From positions 160,135-224,134 of the forward strand of contig JADJIA010000006.1 in assembly GCA_016707285.1 (NCBI GenBank): DNA of 64,000 bases. Direction: 5' to 3'. Shown here piece after piece: positions 1 through 9,153 of this stretch (its first letter is position 1; the number at the start of each line of letters is the position of its first letter). The position numbers and the translations under genes were made by a program. The notes under the pieces were generated by a model, which was not told where the DNA came from, ran no database searches, and saw only the letters and a program-made list of their open reading frames with translations. The DNA comes from Ignavibacteriales bacterium. Lineage in GTDB: Bacteria > Bacteroidota > Ignavibacteria > Ignavibacteriales > Ignavibacteriaceae.

Positions 1-943
1 AATCAAAACCAATCCTGTAATTCCCCAATTCTCTGGAATATGAAAATCCAACCGATGGTTTTACAGGTTCATCACTTTTGTTCAGGAAAAAGTTGTCGAT
101 ACCACCTCTGAGAAAAAGACCTTCATAAATATTATATTCGGCGCCAAACCTCAAAAGGTTGGTACCATAATTGTCGGAGGCAAACTCAGCGGCGAGCTGT
201 AATTTGTATGGTTTGTAATAATAGCTAACCCCCAACTTCTTAAAAAGCGGGAATTTATCGATGGTTTCTCCACCTTCTGTGTTGTAGATAGGAGCTGTAT
301 TCCACTTGTACTGAGAGTTCAGATCGGAAAGTACCAGTGATATTGCCAATTCTGGAGTAACTGTGTAAATTGCTCCGATATCAAAACCAAGACTCGTTGA
401 AGTCACTTCCTCATACAGTTTGTAATAATAGAACCTTGCAGTTACACCAACAGAAATTTTTTCAGAAAACTTGTTTGCCAGAGATAAAAAGAAAAGATTT
501 TCTGAAGTGGAGAGTGTCCCTTTCTTAAATCCTTGATTATCCCTTTGATCAATGTTCCCCACTCCGGCATTGATAAGCCCAAGAGAAACTCCTGCAGTTG
601 ATCTTGGAATTCTTGTTTCGGGAATTGTATCATTTTTTGAATAAAAATCGAACCGCCTTGTGAAACTCACAAAATTTAATGATCTGTCGAGTCCAAGGAA
701 AGTATATTGAGCACTAAATGCATTGTCATCCTGAAAAACGGAAAGTGCCGGGTTATAAATTGAGGAAATATTACCTGATTTCACAGTGGAAAGGGCATTT
801 CCCATTCCGATCCCGCGAGCTCCAAATCCAATCCTGCTAAATGCTCCGGGAGCAGAAGAGAGATTGTTCATTATTCTTTGAGCATCAATCGGAGCAGAAA
901 GAAAAAGTATTATAATCAACAAAAATATTTTAGTGTTTTTCAT
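1..943 (-). CDS. PorV/UPF0164-type outer-membrane barrel protein (C-terminus outside window)
   Basis: The reading frame is open from an ATG at 943 to the window edge, so about 314 N-terminal residues are visible and the stop is missing. A signal peptide (MKNTKIF, a hydrophobic run, cleavage near AQR) is followed by FSRIGFGARGIGMGNA and then YNPAL, the N-terminal signature of the PorV/PorQ/UPF0164 family. The rest alternates aromatic and polar residues as in an outer-membrane beta-barrel. Family members work with type IX secretion or as outer-membrane lipid or protein shuttles; which applies here cannot be told. The gene starts 1 bp after the stop of the propeller gene upstream (945-2540), so the two are probably co-transcribed, and that neighbour carries a C-terminal sorting-type domain. 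Confidence 0.75.
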   Translation of the reverse strand, partial: MKNTKIFLLIIILFLSAPIDAQRIMNNLSSAPGAFSRIGFGARGIGMGNALSTVKSGNISSIYNPALSVFQDDNAFSAQYTFLGLDRSLNFVSFTRRFDFYSKNDTIPETRIPRSTAGVSLGLINAGVGNIDQRDNQGFKKGTLSTSENLFFLSLANKFSEKISVGVTARFYYYKLYEEVTSTSLGFDIGAIYTVTPELAISLVLSDLNSQYKWNTAPIYNTEGGETIDKFPLFKKLGVSYYYKPYKLQLAAEFASDNYGTNLLRFGAEYNIYEGLFLRGGIDNFFLNKSDEPVKPSVGFSYSRELGNYRIGFD

Positions 944-944
944 T

Positions 945-2540
945 TTATTGCAGCACCATTATCTTTCCAAAAACCGGTTTTTCACTACCGGCATCAATTC
1001 TGTAGAAATAAACACCATTTGGCACCACTTTTCCTGCATCATCCTTCCCATCCCAAAAATCAATTACTCCACTGATCCCTGTTGTATTCACGGTGTGAGT
1101 TGGATTCCCTCTCGGAGCACTTTGAATCACTGTTCTTACATAATTCATTCCAAAATCAAATATCCTGATTGTGACATTTAATTCTTTCCCGTTGGTTGAG
1201 TACTTAATTTTCACCTGTTCTGTTTTAGGTGAAAACGGATTTGGGAATGCGTATGATTCCTCAACAGACTCAAGTGGTTGAGAGGCGAAATAGAGCTTCC
1301 ACTTGTCGGGCCATACTCCCACAAAACCACTGTTTTTAATAAGACCATCCGCAGTACCAATATACAAAACAGTTCCTGCTTCAGCCCAGACAGCGGAGTA
1401 AAAAGTGGTCGTTTTTAAAGATAATTTTGAGTCAGTATCAACTATATTACCGGGGGAATACCAGTTCTTTCCAAAATCATTTGATTTATACAATCCACCC
1501 GATGCCGCAGCTACAACTTTGTCGGTAAAAACTGCAAAGTTATTTATTCTTTCACCATCAAGACTTGTAATCCAGTTTTCACCTCCATCTGGAGAAAAAC
1601 TTACACCATAAGCTTCATTTAAATCTTCGGCTTTCCATGTTGCAGCCCAAATCTCGTTTGTCCCTTCCTTGTTCCCAAGTCCAACCACAAAGTTTCCCGA
1701 CATGGGATTCACCTGATTCTGATGATTAAATTTAACCCAACTGATTCCCCCATCGGTGGATTTATTAATCCCGTTTGCAGTTCCTGCATAGATTACAGAA
1801 TCTCCCGTTGCCATCACACTAAAAGCACGATAGTTAAGATATCCTTCACTACAAAACTTCCCCGGAACGGGTGAAACACAAAAACTGAGATTATCAGTGG
1901 GTTTAACAGAATTTAAAAAATCAGGAGGAAGAATAACTCTTTGCCATGTGGTTCCCATGTCGGTTGACTTCCTTAGTCCTCCGGCAAATGATGCTATCCA
2001 GACAACTCCACGGGTTACGGCAATATCGTAAGTGATATTCTGTATCGCAACTGTAACGGGGAGGGCTCTGAGAGTGCTGTTTCCATACACAATCAAAGTA
2101 TCGCTCTCTTTGTCAAGCGGTTGGGCAATTTTTGTCCAGGTCTCACCACCGTCAGTCGTGTAACGAAGTCCACTTCCTTCGGGAAAAGTTTGTCCTGATC
2201 TCTCAGCAGAGTGAGCAGTGGAAACCCAAAGCACTCCATTATATTTATCCCAGGCAATTGCAGAGATATTTTCTGTGCCAAATGCGGGATCACCGTAATA
2301 ATTGCGCCATGAGGCACCCTTGTCGGTAGATCTGCTTAACCCACGCGAGGTTCCAAGCCAAATGGTATCTCCCTGGATATGAATGGCACTGATACTGTTG
2401 GAAGCCGGATTCTCCGAGGATGAATAAGCAACTGTAGCAGGTGAATCTTCAAATTTAAAGGAGAAAGGACTGTTTTGTGCCACAACTCCGGAAGAGGCTG
2501 CAACCAAAATCAAAAACGATAATTTTAATTTATTCAACAT
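945..2540 (-). CDS. Secreted beta-propeller protein with FlgD-like/T9SS-type C-terminal domain
   Basis: 531 residues. A signal peptide (hydrophobic 8-20, ending near VVAQ) is followed by about 400 residues of BNR/sortilin-like repeats in which S-D-G-G-x-x-W motifs recur (STDKGASW, TTDGGETW, STDMGTTW, STDGGISW, SPDGGENW). This marks a multi-bladed propeller related to the Ycf48/photosystem-stability fold. From about residue 430, AFPNPFSP opens an FlgD Ig-like domain ending with GVYFYRID and KIMVLQ, the usual C-terminal sorting/anchoring module of secreted Bacteroidota and Ignavibacteria proteins. The protein should be exported and surface-bound or released; the ligand is unknown. It directly abuts the lipoprotein gene upstream (start at 2540, preceding stop at 2541). 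Confidence 0.75.
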   Translation of the reverse strand: MLNKLKLSFLILVAASSGVVAQNSPFSFKFEDSPATVAYSSSENPASNSISAIHIQGDTIWLGTSRGLSRSTDKGASWRNYYGDPAFGTENISAIAWDKYNGVLWVSTAHSAERSGQTFPEGSGLRYTTDGGETWTKIAQPLDKESDTLIVYGNSTLRALPVTVAIQNITYDIAVTRGVVWIASFAGGLRKSTDMGTTWQRVILPPDFLNSVKPTDNLSFCVSPVPGKFCSEGYLNYRAFSVMATGDSVIYAGTANGINKSTDGGISWVKFNHQNQVNPMSGNFVVGLGNKEGTNEIWAATWKAEDLNEAYGVSFSPDGGENWITSLDGERINNFAVFTDKVVAAASGGLYKSNDFGKNWYSPGNIVDTDSKLSLKTTTFYSAVWAEAGTVLYIGTADGLIKNSGFVGVWPDKWKLYFASQPLESVEESYAFPNPFSPKTEQVKIKYSTNGKELNVTIRIFDFGMNYVRTVIQSAPRGNPTHTVNTTGISGVIDFWDGKDDAGKVVPNGVYFYRIDAGSEKPVFGKIMVLQ

Positions 2541-3335
2541 CTACTTCAATACAATCTTTTTAATTAGCTGTGTACTTTTCTTTTTACCCCTGTCTTCTGC
2601 CGTAAAGGTGAATGTATATTCTCCCTTTTGATTTGTAGAGAATACACTGACAATGATAGAATAGATATCATCGCCCGAGACTTCATCCCCATGATCGTTG
2701 AAATTTCCGTCATCATACATAAGGAGTGCTGCGTTGTTAGAGGTGCCATCAGGCCGGGTAACAACAAAATAGACTCGTGAAAGGTCCTGTTTTCCGTTAG
2801 GATCAATTGCTTTCATGGTAATTCTAAAAACCGTTGTATCCAAAACAACAAGAGTATCCGGAGCAACAAGATCACTAATTACCGGCTCCTGATTTGCAGC
2901 ACCGTTATCATAAACAAATTTGCTTACGGCTAATCGATAACTTTCACCCGAGTTGTCGGAAGCGTAATATTCGGATCGGTATTCACCGGAGATATATCCA
3001 CTCGACATCGGCACTTTTAAAGAATATATTTTATCGCCGGCAACTTCATCTCCGCTTGCAACACTGCCGTTATCAACAAGATAATAAGGAGTGGAATTTA
3101 CTTTTTGGTCGCCGGGAGAAAACAAGTTCATATAAACACTGGCTGGTGTTGTGTTTGATGCAATATGGATTTGATACCTCACCAATGAATCGACAGGATT
3201 AAATCTGAGAGTGTCAAAACGGGCTACACTTTGAACTGAAAATTTTGCGGAGACGGGATCAACAACACTGCTGAATTCCTTTTCACATCCGCTGAACAAT
3301 AACAGGATCAGGACTCCTGCTGCTATTTTCTTCAT
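2541..3335 (-). CDS. Lipoprotein with Ig-like/choice-of-anchor domains
   Basis: 264 residues from an ATG. The N-terminus MKKIAAGVLILLLFSGC is a lipoprotein signal with the lipobox FSGC, so Cys17 is the probable lipidated residue. Two repeated halves each carry a segment of the form YYLVDNGSVASGDEVAGDKIYS and LLMYDDGNFNDHGDEVSGDDIYS-like text, a pattern of acidic, glycine-rich, probably calcium-binding loops found in secreted Bacteroidota proteins beside Ig-like strands. Function is not recognised. It is the first gene of a three-gene set with the propeller protein and the PorV-like barrel, all on the minus strand with 0-1 bp between them. Confidence 0.7.
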   Translation of the reverse strand: MKKIAAGVLILLLFSGCEKEFSSVVDPVSAKFSVQSVARFDTLRFNPVDSLVRYQIHIASNTTPASVYMNLFSPGDQKVNSTPYYLVDNGSVASGDEVAGDKIYSLKVPMSSGYISGEYRSEYYASDNSGESYRLAVSKFVYDNGAANQEPVISDLVAPDTLVVLDTTVFRITMKAIDPNGKQDLSRVYFVVTRPDGTSNNAALLMYDDGNFNDHGDEVSGDDIYSIIVSVFSTNQKGEYTFTFTAEDRGKKKSTQLIKKIVLK

Positions 3336-3411
3336 TCTGTTTCTAATTTTTTTTGAGTTAAAATATCTAAAATCTGTAACAATTAAAATATGTAATTATG
3401 AGTACGGACTG

Positions 3412-4413
3412 TTATAATACACCTGCATCAATAATAAAAGGCATCGGTATGAACGAGGTAATAAAAATCAACATACCAAAATAACCCACTGCCATTCTAA
3501 CCGGTCCAATCGGTTCATTTATATAGACTGGTGGATGTTTCACTTTAATGACAAAGTATAACAATACCGCCCAAAGGAACCATCCGGTCCAACCAAAATC
3601 GAATGGTGTTTCGTAAAACTGGTTAACCACTCCAAGCCCGCCGGCAAAAAGAAGGAAAAACATTGTTATCCATGCAACTTTCTCTTGAACCTTTTCGCCA
3701 AACATTGCATATATGATATGGCCACCATCAAGTTGACCAACAGGAAGCAGATTTAGAGCTGTTACAAAAAGACCAAACCATCCCGCACACAGATAGGGAT
3801 AATGATAAATTTCACTCATGGGAGGGATAAACCCATCGGGTGACAGTGCAAATATGTCTCTTAAAAAGACAAATAACAGATTGTCACCAAACGCCAGAGA
3901 AAGTCCTCCCTGTCCATAGGATGGGAGATCATAATCGGGATGCAAATTCAGAATAAATTCTTTTCCGGGAAGATTCTGGAAGCCATATATCAACACAATC
4001 AGAGAGATAACAAATCCTGCAATAGGTCCTGCAATTCCAATATCGAAAAGGGCTTTTCTGCTGTAAATGGGGCTTTTGGTCTTAATAACGGCACCCATTG
4101 TCCCAAAGTTCAGCATCCCGGCAATTGTCGGGAATGGAATGAAGTATGGAAGAGTGGCTTTAACATCATGATATTTAGAAGCAAAGTAGTGTCCAAATTC
4201 ATGAAATCCAAGAATTGTTAAGATCGAGATTGAATATGGCAAGCCTTCTGCTATTTGAGCGAGCTCAAGACCTCCTGCCGGAGAAACAACCCAAAATGCA
4301 CCTGCAATGGTTGTGGTCACAAGAGTTGCTACAAAGAGAATTAAAGGTATAATATAAACCTTAAAAATGTCGTTATTGTTCGTCAAAGTATCCGAATTTT
4401 CCGATTCATTCAT
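3412..4413 (-). CDS. Site-2 protease family (M50) membrane metallopeptidase
   Basis: 333 residues with about seven membrane segments. HEFGH at residues 71-75 is the zinc-binding HExxH, and NLLPVGQLDGGH near residue 220 is the second S2P signature, whose Asp is the third zinc ligand. A cytosolic N-terminal tail (about 20 residues, acidic and Asn-rich) precedes the first helix. Arrangement and length match the plant EGY/FtsEx-like subgroup of site-2 proteases rather than RseP, as no PDZ domain is seen. Such enzymes cut transmembrane substrates within the bilayer; no substrate is evident here. It lies 2 bp after the DUF1207-like gene and may be translationally coupled to it. Confidence 0.85.
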   Translation of the reverse strand: MNESENSDTLTNNNDIFKVYIIPLILFVATLVTTTIAGAFWVVSPAGGLELAQIAEGLPYSISILTILGFHEFGHYFASKYHDVKATLPYFIPFPTIAGMLNFGTMGAVIKTKSPIYSRKALFDIGIAGPIAGFVISLIVLIYGFQNLPGKEFILNLHPDYDLPSYGQGGLSLAFGDNLLFVFLRDIFALSPDGFIPPMSEIYHYPYLCAGWFGLFVTALNLLPVGQLDGGHIIYAMFGEKVQEKVAWITMFFLLFAGGLGVVNQFYETPFDFGWTGWFLWAVLLYFVIKVKHPPVYINEPIGPVRMAVGYFGMLIFITSFIPMPFIIDAGVL

Positions 4414-4415
4414 AA

Positions 4416-5264
4416 TTAAAAATCAATTGTTACGCCTGTCGAAAAATGTTCATCATCAATTTCGTAATATTCACCATGAACATTTTTCCCCGAAAAAAGT
4501 GTGAATACAACTCTGAGTCCACTTCCAAATGGTTTTCCAAATTTTAGCCCGATTTGTGCTGTATGATTCGAATTGTATGCTGTGGTATATCCCATTTTGT
4601 AATCGTAGGAGACAAACGGATAGATATTGCCAAATGACAATGAAGAGGGATAAGTGTCAAATCCTGCCTGAATAATCCAGGGCTCAATTTCAGTTGGATC
4701 AACATGAAACAAGTATGTTATACCAAGATAAATTCTTCCGTCACCCGACCGGTAATAAGGGAAAAGTTCAACAAATTCACGGCTGTAAACCAATGGATTT
4801 CTGTTGTCTCTCCATCTTTGCGATGAGCCATCATAATGCCCGTCAACAAAATGTGCGCTGATATGACTTAATCTTGCCCTGATACCAAACTCACTTCTTC
4901 CTTTTAATGGAATTTTGTAGCCGGCATTAAGTCCAAAAAGGTAGTCAACAGCATCCACAGGGAAATGGAAATCGGCTTCACCGCGAAGCCTGGTATAGGT
5001 AAAAAAATCGGCTCCGATAGAAAAAAGAGTTCCATTGTTACCGGTAAACCGTGCTATGTCTTTTGAAGCTCCGATGTCGAGTCGTAAATCATTTTTACCC
5101 GATTGGAAAAAAACTCCCATCCTGGGTTCTAAAAAGTTGGAAGTGAATGGTTGTATATTCAGGTCACCGGGGAAAAGTTCCACTTTTTGCGCTGTGAGAA
5201 TACCTGAAAAAACAACAGTTAAGAGCAATATCCTAATATATTTCAAGTGCAGTTCTATTTTCAT
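4416..5264 (-). CDS. DUF1207-like outer-membrane barrel protein
   Basis: 282 residues if the start is the ATG at 5264. An upstream in-frame start at 5339 would overlap the preceding glycosyltransferase and put 25 residues before the signal peptide, so the internal ATG is preferred. Residues 1-25 form a signal peptide (IRILLLTVVFSGILTAQ). The mature part begins VELFPGDLNIQPFTSN and later has RLSHISAHFVDGHY and NPLVYSREFVELF, resembling DUF1207 proteins, which start with a LFP..D...P motif and carry a His-Ser-rich turn. Alternating strands and the final aromatic-rich VTIDF are typical of outer-membrane barrels. Role unknown. It sits between a glycan cluster upstream and a site-2 protease downstream. 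Confidence 0.6.
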   Translation of the reverse strand: MKIELHLKYIRILLLTVVFSGILTAQKVELFPGDLNIQPFTSNFLEPRMGVFFQSGKNDLRLDIGASKDIARFTGNNGTLFSIGADFFTYTRLRGEADFHFPVDAVDYLFGLNAGYKIPLKGRSEFGIRARLSHISAHFVDGHYDGSSQRWRDNRNPLVYSREFVELFPYYRSGDGRIYLGITYLFHVDPTEIEPWIIQAGFDTYPSSLSFGNIYPFVSYDYKMGYTTAYNSNHTAQIGLKFGKPFGSGLRVVFTLFSGKNVHGEYYEIDDEHFSTGVTIDF

Positions 5265-5317
5265 TTTTTCAAAAAATATAATCTTAAAATATAATAAATA
5301 CAGACGACTTAAATGGG

Positions 5318-6409
5318 TTAGAACTTCCGCCCCTTCCACTCAACCGATTTACTGAACAATAGTATAAATGGGAGGAAAATAATGTAAATGAAATAATAAA
5401 TTTCAAAAAAAGGAAAATATTTTAAAGTGTAAAGCTGCCTCATTCTATGAACGATTGAACCAAGAAAAAACAGGTCTGCTATTACAATCGTGAGAATGGC
5501 AAATAGTCCTGTAACAAGAGAGAATGGTAAAATAAGAACCGAAAGCAAATGAGAAAAAAAGGCCGTCCCTAAAACCAGTAAACCATGAGGTGGAACATTT
5601 AATCCTCCAATTCCCCACCGTTTTTTTTGTTTGTAGAGAGAAATAACACCTTCAACAGGTATCGATTCAATTAAAGTATCTTTATCGAGAGGATAGATTA
5701 TTTTATACTTTTTTAATTTTGAGATCGCTGCAAGAAGTTGTGAATCCTCAGTAACACTAAATGGCATGCTCTCATACCCGCCCGTTTCATTATAAGCTTT
5801 TCGTAAATATGCCATATTGTTTCCAATTACACTTAATGGCAAGCCTGCGTTTATCGTCCCTGATCCGGCTCCAAGAAGATACATAAAATCGAGATGCTGC
5901 ATCCCCTTCCAAACCGATCCTGTTTCCTGTGAGGTCATCCCCCCCAATAATCCAACTCCATCTGTAAAATAGGAAGCAAGAGTCTTGGCCCACAATGGAT
6001 TAACTTTACAATCCGCATCCGTTGTTAAGATAATCTCACCCGTTGCAACTTTAAGACCTTGAACAAGTGCATTGGTCTTCCCTCTGAGGTGGCCTGTTGG
6101 TTCTACTCCATCAATAAAAGTGAACTGCGGCTTTCCCAAAATGAATTTTCTGATTATTTCACTTGTAGCATCGGTTGAGCTGTCATTTATCACAATAATT
6201 TGGAGTTTACCTGATGGATAAACCAGTTTATCGAGTGCATCAAGACAGCGTGAAATAACTTTTTCCTCATCCCGAACGGCAACCATTACAGAGGCTGTGG
6301 GTAATTGATCATCAGCTAATCTGTTAAATCTTTTGTATGATGCCAAAAGGTAAATTATTACCTGGGTTGCATACAGACAAACCACGATTGCAACGATCAA
6401 CTCAAACAT
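5318..6409 (-). CDS. Glycosyltransferase family 2, membrane-bound (QxxRW type)
   Basis: 363 residues. An N-terminal membrane anchor is followed by a GT-A domain: VAVRDEEKVISRCLDAL, VINDSSTDAT (first acidic motif), TTDADC near residue 132 (DxD-like metal and nucleotide-sugar site), an acceptor-side TEDSQL and QKKRW (QxxRW). Three to four C-terminal membrane helices follow. QxxRW plus C-terminal helices is the layout of processive or lipid-acceptor GT2 enzymes (cellulose/hyaluronan synthase-like, or glycosyl-diacylglycerol synthases). The product cannot be named. The start overlaps the deacetylase gene by 13 bp, so the two are co-translated in an operon with a second GT2 and a flippase-like protein. 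Confidence 0.85.
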   Translation of the reverse strand: MFELIVAIVVCLYATQVIIYLLASYKRFNRLADDQLPTASVMVAVRDEEKVISRCLDALDKLVYPSGKLQIIVINDSSTDATSEIIRKFILGKPQFTFIDGVEPTGHLRGKTNALVQGLKVATGEIILTTDADCKVNPLWAKTLASYFTDGVGLLGGMTSQETGSVWKGMQHLDFMYLLGAGSGTINAGLPLSVIGNNMAYLRKAYNETGGYESMPFSVTEDSQLLAAISKLKKYKIIYPLDKDTLIESIPVEGVISLYKQKKRWGIGGLNVPPHGLLVLGTAFFSHLLSVLILPFSLVTGLFAILTIVIADLFFLGSIVHRMRQLYTLKYFPFFEIYYFIYIIFLPFILLFSKSVEWKGRKF

Positions 6410-7041
6410 TCTGAGGGTTCTCCGATTTTATAATCTTTTTCATTTGCAATCTGTATTGTGCTTTTTAATGATTCAATAATCGTGTTTTTGCTTTTTAAAT
6501 TGTCGTGATAAACTATAATGGAATCTGAATTCAGGTAATTTCTGATTACTTTTTCTGTGTCTTTTCTGTTTCCCAGATAATCGCCCGAGAGCAGGCTCCA
6601 CATCACACATTTTTGTCTTGAGTCTGTGATTGCCTTTAACACAAAAGGATCAAAAGCACCATAAGGAGGCCTGAAATATACAACCGGGGAACCAGTTATA
6701 TCTTCGATTGCCGATTTTGAATCAACTATTTCCTTTTTCAAAACATGCCCTGATAAAAATCTGAGCTTTTTGTGAGAGAAAGAGTGGTTTCCAATCAAAT
6801 GACCTTGTTTAATAATTTCTTTTACCGGGAGTCTGTTTTTTATTGCTGCATCCGCGGTTACAAAAAACAAAGCTTTTACCCCGGAGTCACCAAGTGTTTC
6901 CAAAATCTTAGTTGTGGATGATTCGCAGGGACCATCGTCAATTGAAATAAGGATGTTGTCAGAAGTTGAATTCCAAATTATTGAACGAAAAATTTTCCTG
7001 AGCGGTGCCGGTGGTACATAATAATATTTTGGTCTGATCAT
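6397..7041 (-). CDS. Polysaccharide deacetylase (NodB homology, CE4)
   Basis: 214 residues. SIDDGPCES near residue 33 corresponds to the TFDDGP motif (catalytic base and metal-binding Asp), GNHSFSHKKL near residue 82 carries the HxxxH metal ligands, and FRPPYGAFD near residue 119 is motif 3. The domain therefore looks complete, although the usual Thr-Phe is replaced by Ser-Ile. No signal peptide is visible, suggesting cytoplasmic action, perhaps on a lipid-linked or nascent sugar such as N-acetylglucosamine. The gene overlaps the GT2 upstream by 4 bp (ATGA) and the GT2 downstream by 13 bp. Sandwiched between two GT2 genes, it most likely de-acetylates their product (inference). Confidence 0.85.
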   Translation of the reverse strand: MIRPKYYYVPPAPLRKIFRSIIWNSTSDNILISIDDGPCESSTTKILETLGDSGVKALFFVTADAAIKNRLPVKEIIKQGHLIGNHSFSHKKLRFLSGHVLKKEIVDSKSAIEDITGSPVVYFRPPYGAFDPFVLKAITDSRQKCVMWSLLSGDYLGNRKDTEKVIRNYLNSDSIIVYHDNLKSKNTIIESLKSTIQIANEKDYKIGEPSECLS

Positions 7042-8162
7042 CGGGATAACTGCCTCCCTTTCCAGACGAATCCTCCAAATGCCCCTAAAATTGCTGTAAA
7101 AACTATATAGGGAATGTGCATTAATTCAGCCAACAGGAAATGTGATAAATCAACATTCTCATAGAGCAACCCCTCCCCTTCCAACAATACAAAATATTCC
7201 GTCAATCCCTTAAATACTATTGAAATCATTACTAAAAAGGATCCATTCCACCCAAAAAACCAGATCGTAAAAGGTGATAAGATAAGAGATAAATAAAATA
7301 AAAAGATCAAAACAAGTTTAAGAATTAAAATCGGATTTTCATAAAACAACCCTTTGCTTGCCCATCTGCTTCTTTGTTGAACAAATCCCCCGACACTGTC
7401 GCCGGGGTTGGTCTCAACTATTCCCTCCTTGTTAAGCAGGTATCCAACCTTGTGTCCCAATCGAGCAATTGACCGCATTAAAAACTCATCATCACCGGAT
7501 GAGAGGGAGTTGTTGAGATTATATCCTCCAACTTCAATAAAAAGTTTTCTCCTGAATGCCATACTTGCAGCACTGCAAATTACCGGTTCACCCGAACCAA
7601 TCAGTCCTGCCCCACTCAGGATAAGTCCCCCAAACTCAAGTGCTTGAATTTTAGTGAATATGGAATCATTACTTTTATATTTAACCGCACCGGCAACAAA
7701 CCCGGTGTTTTCATCAAACTGCCCGACCATCAATTTAAGCCATTTTGTCGGAATCCGACAGTCAGCATCTGTAACGAGAATAATCTCACTACTCGAATTT
7801 TTGATCCCTTCCGTGAGTGCGTTTTTTTTTCCTGTTACTCCCGCTCCAAGTTCGATGACCCGCCAGTTCTCTCTCTCCCGGATTTGATTTTTATATTCCT
7901 GCCAGTCATCCTCGGAGTGATCATTCACAAATATCACATCAAAATTAATTCCATCTTTTTCAAGGTTCGCAACATCTTCAATCAAATTCCGGAGATTTCT
8001 TTCTTCATTTCTAAAAGGTATAACAAGCGTGACACCGGTTATTTTGGAAACTGCAGAACCCCCGGGTTCTTGTTTTAACTTTCTCAGACCACTTTTTATC
8101 TTTAATAAAAAACAGATGTAAAAAAGCATCGGTAACAATAAAATAATCAACAACAGATTCAA
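7038..8162 (-). CDS. Glycosyltransferase family 2, membrane-bound (QxxRW type)
   Basis: 374 residues from a TTG at 8162; no ATG lies in frame nearby. An N-terminal helix (NLLLIILLLPMLFYICFLL) is followed by a GT-A domain with IPFRNEERNLRNLI, FVNDHSEDD, VTDADCRIP, SGDDEFL and QQRSRW, the complete set of processive GT2 motifs. Two to three C-terminal helices end the protein. It is a distant paralogue of the GT2 at 5318-6409 and shares its operon. Together with the deacetylase, the pair suggests assembly of an amino-sugar-containing glycolipid or exopolysaccharide. The end overlaps the deacetylase start by 4 bp. Confidence 0.85.
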   Translation of the reverse strand: MNLLLIILLLPMLFYICFLLKIKSGLRKLKQEPGGSAVSKITGVTLVIPFRNEERNLRNLIEDVANLEKDGINFDVIFVNDHSEDDWQEYKNQIRERENWRVIELGAGVTGKKNALTEGIKNSSSEIILVTDADCRIPTKWLKLMVGQFDENTGFVAGAVKYKSNDSIFTKIQALEFGGLILSGAGLIGSGEPVICSAASMAFRRKLFIEVGGYNLNNSLSSGDDEFLMRSIARLGHKVGYLLNKEGIVETNPGDSVGGFVQQRSRWASKGLFYENPILILKLVLIFLFYLSLILSPFTIWFFGWNGSFLVMISIVFKGLTEYFVLLEGEGLLYENVDLSHFLLAELMHIPYIVFTAILGAFGGFVWKGRQLSR

Positions 8163-8166
8163 ATCA

Positions 8167-9138
8167 TCACTTGTTTCTTCTAAAAATGAAGATTGCTCCC
8201 GGAATCGCGGGAATTAAAATATTTATCGTGTAAAGCATTAATGCTGCATTAAAACAGGCACCTGCCTCAACCCCAAAATGACCGAGAAAATAAACAGATG
8301 CACTCTCTCTTATGCCGATTTCTCCGAAGGTAATCCCCGGAATGATACTTTTTGTAAAGAACACCAAAGAACTGCCCCAGAGTGATGTAAAAAAATCAGC
8401 CTGATCGGAATAGGCAATCACAAGAAGTACAAATTGCGTGGAAAAAACCAGATAATTCAAAACCGACAACGAAAAATTTTTTGCAAAAATTGTCCGGTTA
8501 AAAAGTCCAATTGATTTAAAATTAAGAAAATATTTTTCGATAATCTTAAATTTACCAATCTGATCTCCCACAAATCCTCTCCAGAATTCAGGAGACAATA
8601 TTAGATAAACCAAAAGGAGATAAATCCCTGTCAACAAAAAAAGAAGTGATATAGTAAGGTTATTGTCGATCGAATAAAACTTATTCAAAAACAGAAGTGA
8701 TGCAAACGACCCTGCAATCAGTATCACCATCAATGAGTTTAACTTATCGATAGCCGATCCTGCTGTAACTTCGGAAAGTTTTACATCTTTTAACGGAAAC
8801 GCTCTACCCGGATATTCACCCAACCTGCCGGGAGTTAATAAACCCGTACTGATTCCTGTGAGAATTGAAATAAAAATACTGCTCTTTTTTTGAGGAGGGT
8901 AAGAATAATCACAAATCAGTTGCCACTTTTTATATTGAAGGAAAAAATTGAATGGAACCAATATCAAAGCAATAATAAAGGCAAATGCAGATTTAAAATC
9001 GAAGAAAGTGGAAAAAGAGATGTCGCTGAATTTAGCGTTCAGATAATAAAGCACCCCAACGGTTATAAAAACCTTTATCGCAAGGAGGGTTCTTATTTTC
9101 CATTTATCGAGGTTTTTGAAGTTAAAGGCTGATGTCAA
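8167..9138 (-). CDS. UPF0104/lysylphosphatidylglycerol-synthase-TM family flippase-like protein
   Basis: 323 residues, probably TTG start at 9138. About eight hydrophobic helices. TPGRLGEYPGRAFPL near residue 107 matches the conserved P-x-R-x-G-E signature of the UPF0104/AglD/MprF flippase domain, and ITFGEIGIRESA near residue 275 matches its second conserved loop. Family members flip lipids or lipid-linked sugars (MprF N-terminal domain) or sit in glycosylation clusters (AglD). No synthase domain follows, so this is the membrane part only. It is the first gene of the glycan cluster, 4 bp before the GT2 gene, and probably moves the glycolipid the cluster makes (inference). Confidence 0.8.
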   Translation of the reverse strand: MTSAFNFKNLDKWKIRTLLAIKVFITVGVLYYLNAKFSDISFSTFFDFKSAFAFIIALILVPFNFFLQYKKWQLICDYSYPPQKKSSIFISILTGISTGLLTPGRLGEYPGRAFPLKDVKLSEVTAGSAIDKLNSLMVILIAGSFASLLFLNKFYSIDNNLTISLLFLLTGIYLLLVYLILSPEFWRGFVGDQIGKFKIIEKYFLNFKSIGLFNRTIFAKNFSLSVLNYLVFSTQFVLLVIAYSDQADFFTSLWGSSLVFFTKSIIPGITFGEIGIRESASVYFLGHFGVEAGACFNAALMLYTINILIPAIPGAIFIFRRNK

Positions 9139-9153
9139 ATGGCACTTCTATAA

